A stretch of 64,000 nucleotides of DNA from Verticillium longisporum (GCA_019188255.1 JAETXT010000011.1:806001-870000); one strand, 5' to 3'. Shown: positions 34,473-47,783, counted from the stretch's first letter. The notes: a model not told the origin generated them from the sequence alone. Translations and numbers: made by a program.

Positions 34473-35430
34473 TCACGTATCAAGGTTCTCCTCGATGCGC
34501 TGCCAATCTTCGTCCGAAATGGACCCCCGCGCAACATTGGCGTAGATGCCCTGCACCTCTGGTTGCTCCTGGAGGGCAACCAGCAGGTCGGCAAGGCCTT
34601 GTGCGTCGAGCTCTGTGTCGACCTTCACCTTGGTATCTTCATTCGCTGCCCAGATGATCTCCGAACTGAGAATGCGGTCTCCGAAGCTGGGCCCCAGTGC
34701 TTGCGCCACAGCCGTCGTCATGTTCGGCTGCGTCCAGATGACGATGTTTCCATCATCATCAGTCTCAATATCCTCGGCGCCCGCTTCGATGGCTTCAACC
34801 AAGATATCGTCGACGGTCACCGCCGGCGTCTCAGCCGGTGCTGCTGGGTCTCTAGGTTCAAAGACTACGCGCCCCAACCTTGTGAACAGGAACGTCGCAG
34901 ACGAGCCTGTGCGGCCCTTGTGCCGCTTGGCAATCAACATGAGATCCTGCAGACTCCTGCCCTTGCTATCGGTCTCGCAGTCCACGATCAATGCCACGCC
35001 CGGGGACATGATGATTTCGATGGTCAGGGGCTCGAGGCTGGCCCCGGAGGCAGAGCGGCCCTGGCCTCGCGCGACGGCGCCCTCGAGGATGTGCTTCGGA
35101 ACGCCGGCCTTCTTGGCAGTTGCGAGGGCGGCGGCGACTTGAGGGCTGGTCTCGCCGTGCACTATGATGGTGCCTGTAAGCAACGGCACAAGCTGGCGAG
35201 AAGTGGGAGAAGGACGGACATCGTGAGAGGAGCGCGATCATGCGCGACGATTCGGCGCGGAGGCCGGTCTTTTGAACATCAGCGGCACCCTTGCGATGCT
35301 TGATCTTGGACCATTTGTTGTGACCTGAAGCCAGGGGCGGGGTGGTGGAAAACTGTCGGAGGCATTGGCGACAGAGAGGTAGGCTCCGCAGGAACCCTGA
35401 ATGATGTTGGGTCAGGGAGAATGGACGCAT
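34473..35430 (-). CDS. TACO1: Mitochondrial translational activator TACO1 / YebC family
   Basis: YebC/PmpR-family protein. Mammalian TACO1 is needed to translate mitochondrial COX1, and the yeast relative is Dpc29. Exons are 35220-35430 and 34473-35173, giving 303 residues. The intron is only 46 nt with no obvious branch site, but it preserves the frame and restores the family spacing. The N-terminus is Arg/Ser/Leu-rich and ends near FSTTPPLASGHNKWSKIKHR, a presequence followed by the invariant GHNKWSKIKH. Later blocks are ATAKKAGVPKHILEGAVARG, LTIEIIMSPGVALIVDCETD, FLFTRLGRVVFEP, AIEAGAEDIETDDDGNIVI and a C-terminal DEDWQRIEENLD. I start at the ATG of MRPFSL; the codons before it lack an ATG in frame. 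It diverges from LAA1 (394 nt between start codons). One ATTGG at 35601-35605 faces it as CCAAT. Confidence 0.93.
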
Positions 35431-35824
35431 CGTGCACACATGGTCTGCCAGAGATCAACCTCATCACGATCAACAAGCTCAAGACCTAGAGGTCGAGTCC
35501 CAAGCCAAAGTCAAGGGTCTGGCCAAAAAATAAAGTGGAACATGGCGGGTGGGACATGTTGAAGACTGGCTTGACTGGCCGGCAAGGGCCGGAAGTGGTG
35601 ATTGGCAGGTTCCAGCTCAAGGGTGATGACATGCCGTACCATGTACAACCCCTTTAACTGCACTATTTCCATCCCTCCACACCTCCTAGCCTGGGACCTA
35701 CACTCTAAGCTTCGAGTCGACGGGAGCCTAACCTACACCTCACCCAACCAACCCTCCAGGGCCATATACATCCATCTTCTTAGGCCAACAAGATCACGTC
35801 GACAACATCTCCTCTGCTCAACCC
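35431..35824. promoter_or_regulatory. Divergent promoter of TACO1 and LAA1
   Basis: This 394-nt spacer lies between the two start codons. ATTGG at 35601-35605 is a CCAAT box oriented towards TACO1. From about 35640 the plus strand becomes C/A-rich with few G, resembling the LAA1 leader. Confidence 0.4.
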
Positions 35825-38800
35825 ATGTCGTCAACAGAGCCCTCGGGGCCTCATGGCGGATCCAATGGCGACCCCGCGGCGCCAGCACCGCCCGCGGTAG
35901 CTTCCGCTGCCGTGTCTGCCAACCCAGAGCTCGACCTCCCCAAACTCCAATCCCTTCCCGCCGACCAGCAACAGCTATTCCTTCTGACTTCGGTTGCCGC
36001 CCTGACCAAACATGTCCTCGCGCTCTCCAACGATGACTGCACCGCCCAGCAGTTCTACCTCAAGAAAGAAGTCTTCCAGGTCATCAACTTGACCACCCCT
36101 CAGCCGACCCGCGTCGTAAGGAACAATCTCGGAAAGTGTCTGGCGCATATTTTCGGCCACGGAGACCGCAAGCTGCTGTTCGAGACGATCAACGACCTCG
36201 TCAGCATCACACAAGGAGGCAAGGGCAAGGCCGAATCCTCGCAGCGCGCCAAACATGCGGCTGTCGTGTGCCTCGGTGATGTTTTCGCGTCTGCGGGAGA
36301 CAGTGCGATCGGCCTGCACTCCATTGCCTGCAGCGCCATGCTGAAGCTCCTCAAGCTTTCCTCGAACCACGCTGGCTTGAGGGCGGCCGTCCTCGCATCT
36401 CTGGCGAAGGTGGTCAAGATGGTCGAGGGCAGCATGGACGAAAGCATTGCCAGGGACATCTGGAAACAGGCTAGGAGCTTTGCGACCAGCGACAAGGGCG
36501 CCTTGGTCATCGTGTCAGCATGCCGCTGCCTCCGCGCGCTCGTGCGGTACACGCCCTACTTTGAGATCTCAACCGACTTTGACAAACTGCAGACCGTCAT
36601 CTTCAAGGTCATCGACTCGCCTTCGACGCAGGTCCGACATGCGGCCGCCGATACCCTCGCCGAAGCCATGCTGCGCGCATACAACGAGACAGGGGCCGCA
36701 GAGGCTGTGGCCAAGAAGAAGCCCAAGTCCAAGGCTCTCAAGCGCCTGAGTACCACCCCAAGCACCCTCCAAGCCGATGACGTCCTTTCTCCGTCTCGAA
36801 CGGGGAGCCCCGCGCCTGGTGGAAGGAAAGGCCAGACCTTGGCGCTGCCGCTGGCGGACATTCTGAAGATTCTGACCGGACACTATACCAAAATCTCTAC
36901 GACGAACAGGGCGCGGGCTGCCATTGGAGTGTGCTTCGGCAAATTATTCAGGAAGCTAGGCGAGAAGACGGTCGAGACAAACTTCCTCAAGATTGTCGAT
37001 AGCCTGTCTGTTGATATTCTTGGCCACCCCAGCATCACGAATAGCAGGTACCGCCTCCTCGTCTCGCGGCGCATCGCAAACACGATTCTGCAAGACATCA
37101 TTGGCAAAAAGATACTCGGCGAGTCAGGCCAGATGGCTGCAGCCAAGGCCATCACCAACGACATCATCACGGACTATGCTCAATCTCCCCACGAACGGCC
37201 TGAACCTCCAAAGCACGCATTGATCGGTGCGCTGGGCGTGGTGGCGTCGCTAGTGAAGAGCCTCGGGTCAGCAGCGAACGGCTTCGCCGAAGCCTGCAGG
37301 GACGGCCTCCTGGGCGTCCTGCAACACCCCAGCTATTCTGTCCAGGTCCATGCCTCGGCATGCATGAAGGAGCTTGTGCTTGCTTGCCCTCAACAGTTGC
37401 TGCCATGTCTGTCCGTGTGCATGAACAGCATCAATCGCGAATTGTCCCTCTTGACAACGGGGCGCAACTCCCTCGTCGATGTATAGGATACGCACACGGC
37501 TTGGCTGCGACGCTCAGCGCAAGCCCTTCGCGGCCACTGTACGGATCTGTCGATATAAACAGTCGAGTCCTTACCATGGCGACCAATCTGCTGAAGTCCA
37601 GTGGACAGTCAGAGCTTCGGGTTTCTAGCACGCAAATCCAAGTGGCGTGGATCATGATCGGCGGTCTGATGTCTCTGGGACCCAACTTTGTCAAAATCCA
37701 TCTCTCGCAACTACTTCTTCTCTGGAAGAATGCACTGCCGAAACCCCTGTCCAAGGACAACACCTCCCACCGAAGCTTCCTGGAAGCCTCCTTCCTGACT
37801 CATGTTCGCGAGTGTGCTCTCGGCTCCATTCTGGCCTTTTTGCAGTTCAATAGCCGCCTCCTCACAGTCGATGTATCGAAACGCATCGCGACAATGCTTC
37901 AGAACACATCGGCATTCTTGCGATCTCTGCCGGCAAAGAAGATGACGGATGATGTGGCTCAGAGGCTGACGCCGGCTCTTCAGCTGCAAGACTTGGACAT
38001 GATGGTGCAGCGCCGCGTTCTGCAGTGTTATGCGAAGCTGGTGAACCTCAGCCCAGCCGGGGGCAGCGAGGCTCTGATTCAGTCGAACCTCCTCACTCTT
38101 GCCATCTCCCTGTTTGCCGACCCCGAGAATTATGCGCCTAGTTCCTCCATCAGCGCTTCTATCGCCAGTGCAGCCGCAAACTTTGAGACTGTCTGGGACG
38201 CCGGCGACAACTCTGGGTTCGGCCTCACAGGCTTGATCTCGGGCTTCAATATTCGGCGTCTGCCCGGTCAACACGAGTCCTCACTCGAGGAAGGCTATGC
38301 TCATCAGGATAACACCCCGGACGAGGCCATTGACCGACTTCTCCTATCTCCCATATGTGGCAGTCTTGAGCATGATGCCTCGCTTCTATACATTGGAAAC
38401 AATACCACAGATTCCGGCGCCCCCGATCCGCCAGCGACGGAAGTTATCAACATGGCCATCCAGCTATTTGCTTTCGTTTTCCCTCTGACTCCTGCCAAGG
38501 TGCAAGAAAGTATTCTTGAGCAAATCAAGACGTTCATGTCGGCTGGATCATTGCAGAGAGATCCCGGCCGGAAAGCAGCCATCAACGTCAATGTGTGTCT
38601 CGCCATCCATTCAACCCTCCGCGTTGCCGCCAAGGAAACACAGGCACCTTCTGGTGATGTCACGACCTTGGCTGTAGAGAAACTGCTCCAGGAGATGCTA
38701 CGCGACTTCATCATAGATGGGGATCAGTATGTACGAAGTATCGGCTACGCCGCTGTTGCCAGGCTTTGCAATGCCTGCGGCAATGCCTTTACCAATCATG

Positions 38801-41800
38801 AAGTCAAGTATCTCGTTGACACGATTGTGGCGAACCGAGAACCCAGCGCCCGAGCAGGATGTGCTATGGCTATGGGTTCGATCCAGAAGCAGGTCGGCGG
38901 TATGGCGGCTGGCTACCACTTGAAGACTGTTCTCGGCGTCCTGATGTCGCTCTGCAGCGACCCTCACCCGATGGTTCACTTCTGGGCTCTGGAGGCTTTG
39001 GCATTGACAGCAGATGCGGCCGGTCTCAGCTTCTCTACCTACGTCCCGGGGACGCTGGGTATGCTGGTGCAGCTGTACGTCTCGGACACCCACAATGCGG
39101 AAACTTCATCAGCCGTGACCATGAATCTCGAGATGGAAACATCGACCACTGCTGCACTTGCACGATGCGTCGACTCGTTGATCAACGTCCTTGGGCCGGA
39201 CCTGCAAGACTCTACCAAGTCAAGAGGGCTCATCCTGGATTTGGTGGGACAGTTTCAAAACGATGATGATCTCGAGGTGCAGAGAGCGAGCCTGAGCTGC
39301 CTGGAACACTTGTCCCTTTACGCCCCTGGCTATATGGAATTCGAGAAGTACGTTAAGCTTCTTCAGCACTATCTGAATTCTGAATTCGCCGCGCTGCGGG
39401 ACGTTGCTGTCGACGGACTGTACAGTATGATGAAGAGGGATCCAGAAGACGTCATCAAGGCAGCGGACAAGGGTTTCGAGGATGAGCTGTGGCTGGTCCT
39501 TGACACGATCCCAACACACGACGGCATCCGCAACATTCTCCGCAACTGGCTTCGACAGACTTCTTTGACAAAGACGGAGGCGTGGCTGCAACGCGTTCAG
39601 GGCGTGCTCAAGATGACGCGGGCGAAGCCCAAGACCGACCCTGACGCAAACAAGACAAAATCAGGCGGACTGCCCGACCTCAGGGACGAAGAAGTTGCTG
39701 GGTTCGCAGCTGCCCTCGGAGCGGTCAAGGATGATCCTGACACCAAGGCAGCATCAGAGGTCGAACCGCTCCGTTGGCAGGTAACGACTTTCGCCATCAG
39801 CTGCATTGGCGATATGTTTGTCTTGATCAATAAGGATGTCGCGACGAACGGAGAGTCTGCCGCCCAGACCGCCCTTCAGGGCAGGATCGCTGACGTTGTC
39901 AAGATGGCTTTCTCTGCTTCGACATCGAGTGTGGTGGAGCTGCGTATTTGGGGTCTTAAGATCATTGGCGATGTTCTCAAGATGTTTGGTCGCTCGCCTG
40001 ATCCGGACTTCGAGGAGGCCATGCTGCTCGAGCAGTACCAGGCGCAAATCAGCTCTGCACTTACACCAGCATTTGCTGTTGACTCGTCGCCTGAACTGGC
40101 GGCCGAGGCTGTCAATGTCTGCGCCGGCTTCATCTCGACTGGCATCGTCACTGATGTCGACCGCATGGGCCGAATCCTGAAGACGCTGGTGACTGGGCTA
40201 GAGAATTTCTCCAAGGAGAACGAAAATGCTGGTATTGGCGAGCTTAAGGGGCTCAGCTCCAACGCTCAGGTCATGGTCAAGATGTCCGTCTTTTCAGCGT
40301 GGGCAGAGCTCCAGGTGGCCAGCTCGGAACAGAAATACCTTCTGGAGGTCCTAAAGCCTCATATCGGCACGTTGACTCCGCTTTGGCTCGAGTCACTTCG
40401 CGAATTCGCCAGGCTGCGTTTCGAGCCCGACATCTCCATGACTCTTGGGCCCCCTCACTTTCTGGCAGTCTTGACACTATCTATGCTGCCCTTAATCGGG
40501 AGACGCTTCTCAAGTTTTACCAGGAGTCGTGGCTCAAGCTCGTGGATGCCATTGCGAGCCTCATCGAGCAAGATAGCGAGTTTGTGTTTGATGCTTTGGA
40601 CGGCAAGGAGGTCGACGGTCTTGCTACCAACGGCAGCGGCAAGGGACCCGACATTAATTATCGCGATGAGCCCGTCGCCTTCTTCTTCGTTCTCTTTGGC
40701 ATCGCGTTTGAGGCTCTAGCTACTCGCCCTGGACAGACTGACTCGCTGGCGACACAGGAGCAGAACTTGGCCATCCTCCGGGCTCTGAAGAAGATTCTGC
40801 ATCCAAGTGTCTCTGGCCATGCTATCTACCGCGACGCCATCTTTTCCGAGACGATGGACCTGCTGGACCGTCTCGTTCTGACAGAGGGTCTCGACGTACA
40901 GGGCGTCATCGTGGAGATTGCACGGGCACTTTGCGTTTCCCATCCCTCTGCGCGCAAGAAGAATGCTGCCGACGATGGCAACCTGTCTGACGACATCGAG
41001 CAGCTCTTTGAGCTGACGCGCATCATTGTGCTCGTGCTCTCCGGTCTGCTGCCAAATCTCACCGGAGAGAACCAGCCGATCCGCCACCAGATGACGGAAG
41101 AGGCGATCCTGCTCATCAGATCGGCTCTCAACGCGCTTGTCGATGCTGCAGAAGTGTTCCCCTCCATCATCAAGACGGACCTCCACGCCTGTATCATCCA
41201 CATCTTCGCCACGACTCTCGCTGCACCATCCTGCCAAGAGGTCATTGTCGCACAGTCGCTACCCACACTCAAGCGCTTCATCACTAGCGTGTCCGGTTCG
41301 CGGAAGCCGGTTGACGAGGGCGAGGCGTCCGCAACGGATGTGCAACTCCAAGGGTGTCTGCGTCGATTCCTATCGATCTACCTCAACGCACAGAAACGTG
41401 AGGCGTCGACATCGCTCGCCTGCGTCAAGAATTGCTTGCTCGCCATCACAATCCTCTTCACAGGTGGAACGAATCACCTTGGGGCGAACGAGCCGCTCGT
41501 GGCCCGGTATCTTGATGAGCTGGTTGATTGCCTGACGGATCGCATGGTAAGTCTTGTGCCATGCACCTCTTTTCTGCCTTTTCCCTGCCAAGTGGCACAA
41601 CGCCCCTCCAAGTAGAAGCTCTAGGCCAGGGCCAAGCTAACGCGCCACTCTCGTAGACTGCCAAGATTGCTGCAAACTGCATCCGCTCCCTGTTCCTTCA
41701 GCCGAACCCCACGCCCGCTGACCAGAGCCTTGCGCGATACCTGCTGCCTCGCCTGGTTGCCTTTGTGACAAACACGGACCCGGAAGACCCAGCGCGGGCG

Positions 41801-42169
41801 CGCGCCCTCGTGGCGCAAACCCTGACGCAGTACGTCGCGTCCATCGCCGCGGTCGGCAAACGCGAGCGCACAACGGCAGCGATGGCACTCGTGCTGCCGA
41901 CATTGCTGGCACGGGCCTCGGCTGAGGGCGACGATGCGTACCAGGACACGGGCGCGCGGCTGCTGGAGCTGGCGCACGCCGACCAGACGACGTTCAGGGC
42001 TATCGTGGGTGGCATGAGCGAGGCGCAGCGGGCGTTCCTCGAGGAGGTCATCCGGGCGGGCGGCCGCGCGTCGAACGAGGCCAGAGGCGCTGCGGGCAGT
42101 GGTGGCGCGGGCGGCGACAGCAGCGGGGGCCAGCCTACCATTGCGCTGAAGATGAACTTTGGGGGCTGA
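35825..42169 (+). CDS. LAA1: Giant HEAT-repeat protein, LAA1/HEATR5 family (frame broken twice)
   Basis: Homologue of yeast Laa1 and animal HEATR5, large HEAT-repeat proteins that work with the AP-1 clathrin adaptor in traffic between trans-Golgi and endosomes. Exons are 35825-41546 and 41657-42169, with a 110-nt intron near the 3' end. The product is alpha-helical throughout: FDKLQTVIFKVIDSPSTQVRHAAADTL is one repeat, and VLGVLMSLCSDPHPMVHFWALEAL is another. The conserved core has NRELSLLTTGR, PRRCIGYAHGLAA, VAWIMIGGLMSLGPNFVKIH and VRECALGSILAFLQFNSRLL. Two frame shifts occur: at the CCC run 37470-37472 and at the CCCCC run 40450-40454. Adding one C at each joins all parts without loss and gives 2078 residues, the expected size; the exon sum is a multiple of three only with these two bases. 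The C-terminus is Gly/Ala-rich and ends KMNFGG. The family is strong; the breaks are almost surely assembly errors. Confidence 0.93.
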
Positions 42170-44346
42170 TTCCAAGGCTTTGAAGCGAGTTGGGGGTGGT
42201 GGGCGGTTTGATATTAGCACGTTGTGATGGAGGAAACGAGTGACGTTCTCTCGACCAGCGAGATGTGACCCATCGATGGGAGCGAGTTAGAGTACAGCAA
42301 CCCGATGAAACTATACGCCTGAGATTTCTTGCAGCCAGCCCCGTATAGGGCCAAATCGGGAGTCAGCGCAGGACACCACCGCTGTTTCGGGATGAAGTAA
42401 CAAAAGTGACGAACGGATGACGGGGAGGAAAGATGGCAAACAGCTGTCGTTTTCTCTCTCTCTCTCCCTCTCTCTCTCCGTCAGCCACCCATAGCCGGAA
42501 CTACCCGAGGGAAAACATCCGGATTCAGCTTCTCCCAGAGAGAAAACAATTTGGGGGTCAAGGGACCAGGGAAGGAGGAAACAGGAGAAAAGAAGGAGGG
42601 AGCGTCAAAAGGGGGGCGGCCCGGCCCTGCTGAAGACAAAGAATCCTCCGCGAGGGCAGGGGTCCTCGAGGACCCAGGCCCAGTCCGGGGTTTGTTGGCC
42701 TGGGGCGGCTGTCATGCGTCTACCCGCGATGCATACCGGACCATGAGCTGCTCGGCGGACTTGGGCCTGTTGAGCTGCTCGTGTCACGCGAGATATGGCA
42801 GGGGAGGGGCACGCTCAGTGATTCCGGGGTCCCGGATAGCGTTGCGTTGACTGACGGATGGGGGGGGGGAGGGTTCGTTCCGGCGGCGGGTCGTTGCAAC
42901 AGCGGATGGGGAGGGCCAAGAGGTAGGAAGGAGGCTGGCTGCTCCGGTGTCGATCCGAGCGAGGCTCGAGGAGTGCCTGGTTGATGCGGCCTGCTGGACT
43001 CGGTTTCGAGGATCGGGTTCGCGCAGCTCGTTGCATGTTTGCTTTGGTCAACTGGTCAGTGAGGTTCCTCTATTGGCAATTCCCCTTAGAGGTGGCGCAC
43101 ACCGGCTTTGATCCTCATTTTTAGCCTCATACAGAATGGCCTGTGAAAGGCAGTCGGGCCTGGGCTGCAGACGCGGACGAGTCCAGTCTCGCGGTGCTGC
43201 CATGTAGCTGCAGATGAATGCGCGTGGTCACGTTTGCTTGACGAGGAGTTTCATAGGAACGGACCCTGGGAGGGGGTGGTCGGTGCTCAGCCTTGTATTT
43301 CTCGGATGATGTTGGATAAGGTCCCTTAGTTGGATAGACTTTCCGGTCTGAACATTGACATGCTGCCTTCGATGTGACATGATTCGCAGATCTAGAGTTG
43401 TCATCACATGCACATCCCATTGTCTTTCACATATACAGAACAACCCTTAGCCTCTCTTTCACAAAGTGATACTCGTACCAACCTAAACATGCCGAGAGAA
43501 GAAGAAAAGGGGGTCGGTTACACAAAAGCCATGCACAACAACACAAACAAACCCGCAAACGCACATCACTCAGTCAAGCCAAAGCGTAGTAGGCGAACTC
43601 GCCCTCCCAAAACCTGTCAGCCTGGACTCGTCTACGTCACTCGGGGAACACAACAGGCTGCATGCCCAGCTGTCAAATCCCCACACCCCTAACCTCCTCC
43701 CGATCACCAGGACCTATGCAGAAGGGCTGGGCATCTCATCACACGCCCTGCATCCTTCAGGCCAGGCAAAGGAAGACGAGCCAAGACATGACGGAGGAAA
43801 GCCGATGGTGTGTGGAATGGCCCTGGCTTTTGCCTGACCCTCACCCCACCTTCTTCAACCTGCATTCCGGGGATCATCCACGACCGCGGCGCCGTTCCGG
43901 CTCCCCAGCACCGTCACACAGAGACACATACATACACATACGACCACATAATCACAATATATGCATGCATGCCCCCGGAGACCCAGGACTTGACACATCC
44001 AATCGAAACTGGCGAGGTCTTTCTGCATGGGCGAACTGCTCGGCTGGGCGACGCAGCAATACAGGGGCGTTCTGGCTAAGTGGCGTGTTACAGAGCATGT
44101 TCAACATCACATAACCTGCATGCTCTTCTTTGCTCGTCAGCCCACTCTCAGACATTTCTCCAACCTTGAAGATTCGTGTTGATTAGTCGTGTGAAACTAG
44201 CAGAAGTCAATCAGCCCCGAAGGGAAAAGAAGAAACGGGTTGCCAAATCCGCAAACCATGAACCTAAACCCCGCGCCTTCCCAGAATAGACGCCCGTTTC
44301 GTGATCATTGCATCCTTCGTCTCACTCATTAAGGGGCCGCGCCTGC
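42170..44346. other. Intergenic region between LAA1 and the RRM gene
   Basis: Both neighbours end towards this region (plus and minus 3' ends), so it is a convergent 3' spacer of about 2.2 kb. It holds a CT microsatellite at 42453-42479, purine-rich DNA at 42530-42620 and simple CA/CATA-rich DNA near 43910-43975. No gene recognised. Confidence 0.55.
42453..42479. repeat. CT/CTC microsatellite
   Basis: Nearly perfect run of CT dinucleotides with one CCC interruption over 27 nt in a 3' intergenic spacer. Confidence 0.85.
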
Positions 44347-45799
44347 TCACACGGCCCTTCGCCTCGCCCGTTCAGGCGATCTGGACGCCCGACTCGACCC
44401 GTTCGCGATGATGGGCGGGCCCTGGGCTCGGTCACCGTATCGGTCACCGTATCCGCGTCCTTTCGACGTCTTGCTGCTCTTGCTTTTGCCGTCCGCGTCC
44501 TTCTTGTCCTTTTTCGACTTGTCCTTGTGTCTGCTGCCGTTGCTGTCCCAGTCTTCGTGATGGTGTTGCTGCTGCTGCTCAAGCCCCCGGATCACTCCCT
44601 CGTTTGTCAGCCGCACTTCAAGGATTTTTCTTTGGAAGGGCTGGCCATTCAGCTCTTCAACGATGCCGCAGGCCACCTCGGGCGTTTTGAACGTCGCAAA
44701 GATGTGGCCCCTCAGACGTCCGTCGTTGTCGCGCGGAAACTCAATGTGTTGGAGTTGGTGCTTGTCCGCCGTGACTACCTTCAGGGGCTTTAATGAGCTT
44801 CCTCAGCTGGTCCTCAGACGAGCTCGAGCTGAGATGTTTGACGATGATTTTGCGCTGTTCCGTGACTAATAGGCCTGCAGAGGATACGGAGGAGCTGTAG
44901 TGCTCGCCAGTCGCCGCCGACGACCCTTCGTCGCCGTAGCCTGGCCCCTCGTACATGGCGTACTGCTGTGCTCGGTAGTCGTAGGAGGATTGCCGAACTC
45001 GACCGCGGAGCGCCGGCTCCATCTCGTACGGGTAACCACCTGAAGCATCGGTGTACCCGGTGGTGCTGTTGGACGAGGAATAATACGGCGTCCTAGGGGT
45101 CTCGGCGTGATACGGAGCTGGCAATTCAACGGACGAGTAGGGCGAATATGGAACACCGGTGGATGGTGTTCGAGCAGACCACTGTAGAGAGAAAATGTAA
45201 AAATCCTACACACGCTATGCATTGCTCAGCATGCTTACCTTGCCATGATGACCAGGGCCCGCAGTCGCCGGCGGCTTTACAGCTACTCCGTACGATGGCG
45301 AGGTCATGACCGACATGCCGCGTACATGTGGTGAGGCGATCGACGGCGCTGATGACGACGGGTCACCAATGAGCTCCTTGATCTTGATGCGCTCCGTGGC
45401 ATTGCGTCCGTCTGCAATGATGCATCGACCCCCAAACTCGCACTGATTGGGGCGTCCTTCGAAGATCGAGTCAGAAAAGCAAGGCAGTGCGCGCACGCCA
45501 CGTGGGTCACCTGATGCTCGCCGTAAGGTGGTCTCTCCTTTGTCCCGGACCCAGCCGGACGTACTACTGTTGAAGATCTCAACATGCTCGACGATGCAGG
45601 TGTACCGTAGCCAGTCCTTCAGCTCGTGCCATGATGTGCCAAAGGGCAACTGGGTTGTCGTCAGTGTCAGTTTGATGAGATTGTCGGGCCATGTCTCCTT
45701 TTGGGGGGGGCCACAGACATTGGCAATGGTTATATAGTAGAGGCCCGTCTTGCAACCGGGTTCTACGTCTCGCTGGACGCTGTTGGCCGCACTCGTCAT
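44347..45799 (-). CDS. RNA-binding protein with two RRM domains (frame broken once)
   Basis: Fungal two-RRM protein. Exons: 45719-45799, 45497-45649, 45239-45442 and 44347-45181; introns are 69, 54 and 57 nt. RRM1 (about residues 18-97) starts with GLYYITIANLPFGTSWHELKDWLR, which has the RNP2-like strand, and continues with CIVEHVEIFNSSTSGWVR. A Ser/Tyr/Gly-rich linker (PYSPY, YYSSSNSTTGYT) follows. RRM2 starts at RKIIVKHLSSSSSEDQLRKL, and its RNP1-like core is GRLRGHIFATF. The tail is low-complexity: QQQQHHHED, then a Lys/Ser/Asp-rich part and an Arg/Ser-rich end. The frame changes inside RRM2 at the TTT run 44789-44791. One base too many, or two too few, explains it and gives about 423 residues. 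It resembles proteins such as Gbp2/Hrb1, but I cannot fix the orthologue. The frame is open upstream to 46078, so the start could be further 5'. Confidence 0.8.
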
Positions 45800-47783
45800 G
45801 GCTCCGGCTTGGTGGGAGGCCGAACAGTGACCAAACACACTCGAGACAAACGCTGAGACTGGGAAATTCGCGTGTTCGTATTCGTACGACCCCGAGAAGA
45901 ACGACAAAGGCCCTCGAGGCAGTTTGATCAGTAGCACAGCAGCGATGAAGTTGTGACGCAATCGGTGCCAAGCGGGCCGTTTGCTCTCTTGGACAGGGAA
46001 TAGCAAACAACACAGATAAAGGAAAAAGACCAGACGTAGAGGGACGAAAGATGGCATCGCGAAGGCGGATGATCCCAACCCACATCCTTTATAAGACCAT
46101 TGACCCAGCCCCAGATTAACACATCAGCAAGATGACCTAGCAGGGTTTGTGAGAGTTCTTGATTGCCTTTGGGATCCAATAGAGTGACAACTCCTGCTTG
46201 CTCTGGCTAGACTGCTTTGACGGCATGGAGCCAACGCCGGGAAGCCGTGCATCGCGCAGGTTCAAACTGTCGGGAGAGCAGCCTTGGCCCCGGGGGACTG
46301 AAGATCCTGTTGTCTCCATTAGGTAAAGGCAGCAATATTCTGAAAGATGATTGCAAAATGCCCGTCCACACGCTTACCTCTTTGCCAGCCGCCATCAGCA
46401 TACACATCGGCAGGCGCACCATGCACAAGGTGGAGGGGCGTCGCGTGCTATAGTACATGTACTGACCTTGTCCTGGATGCAGTGGACCTTGCTTGTACTG
46501 CACTGCAGACGATCATAGCCCCATAGAGAATGCAGAGAGACGCCATCAGAGTCCCCCAAACCACGACTCCTGACTGCTGCCGCCGAAGGGCGTTGCATAA
46601 CTAGGTCTGGATTCTCAGCCAGCTACGCAATGTTATATTGGCTGCCCTGCAACGCAGCATGCAACGCAGGTGCGTCATGACCGCAGTCGGCTGTCTGCTC
46701 AGCCGAAGTTCTGGCCCAATCTGGAATCCGCGGACCGGGCTCATGGACTCCCCTTTGCGCCCATACGAGCCTTCCGACGGCAGCCAGTGTTGGCCATGCA
46801 AATGTCGACAGCCGAGGGATCGAGGTGTGGTAACACTTGGTGGGCGTGCGAACAGGGGATGTCGACGCCGGGGAGCTGTCCCACCACGTCCGCGCCGAAA
46901 GCTAAAGCTGCCAAGAACATGACTTGGGGGGGAGGCTCAGTTTGACGTTGGCCTGGCTCTCGTCGGTTGGTTGATAGACCCGGGACAGATACTGCAGTGA
47001 AGCCAACAGTCAAGTCCCTGTCCCGGCGCTTCAGACATCGACGACAAATCGCTTCGCGAGGTGGGATGGGTCAGTAAAAGATGGGTTCCCCGTCCGAGGT
47101 GTGTTCTCCGAGTTATGTTGCCGTGCTGGCAATCACAATTGCTGCCCATCATCTTTCCATAGACTTGCATCCACTAATGCGGCCCATTTGAATTTGTCGC
47201 ACGCGCCAGAACGGCTGCCCATGGTTTCTTTTGGCCAAGCCACATTAACTAGCCAGCCAGCGGCTGCGGAACGACACACTAGTTCTCTGTCGTATCTGAC
47301 AGAAGGATATGCTGGGGTTCTCATTGGAACCGGCGACGGCTCCGCAAGCAGAGTGCAGCAATGAGGAGTGTCAAATCAATCCGCGGCTGGCCCGCATCTC
47401 GCCGTGGCCTCGGTGCCCTGCTCGATGATGTACCATGTAGTGCCCACTCAAGACTTCACAATGCAGCCTCTCCCGCCCGGCGGATGAGATTCGCTCCTTT
47501 ACCCACTTGCCTCATGCAGTGCTGTACATGCGCTGCACATCTCCCCACCGTTGAGTTCGAGCAGCGCCCAATCCTGGTGGCTGGTACGTTATGAGGCGCC
47601 TTCGGATGCAAATCGCAACCAAGTATCGCGGCTGCAAGCTGGTTTTCCGCGGCAGTCAAACAGCTCCGACGTGGATGTCAAACCGTGTGTCTGGGTTTAT
47701 TTTAAGCAGAGAGCCATGGTTTTGTACTGTGGCTACATGCCTAGCATTTCATTTCGACAGGGTAGCGGTGTCCTGTCTGGTCT
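45800..47783. other. Intergenic region
   Basis: 5' side of the RRM gene and 3' side of the WRAP73 gene. A minus-strand frame in line with the RRM gene reaches 46078 and encodes a hydrophobic stretch (LRLVFFLYLCCLLF), which I regard as leader rather than protein. No other gene recognised. Confidence 0.5.
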
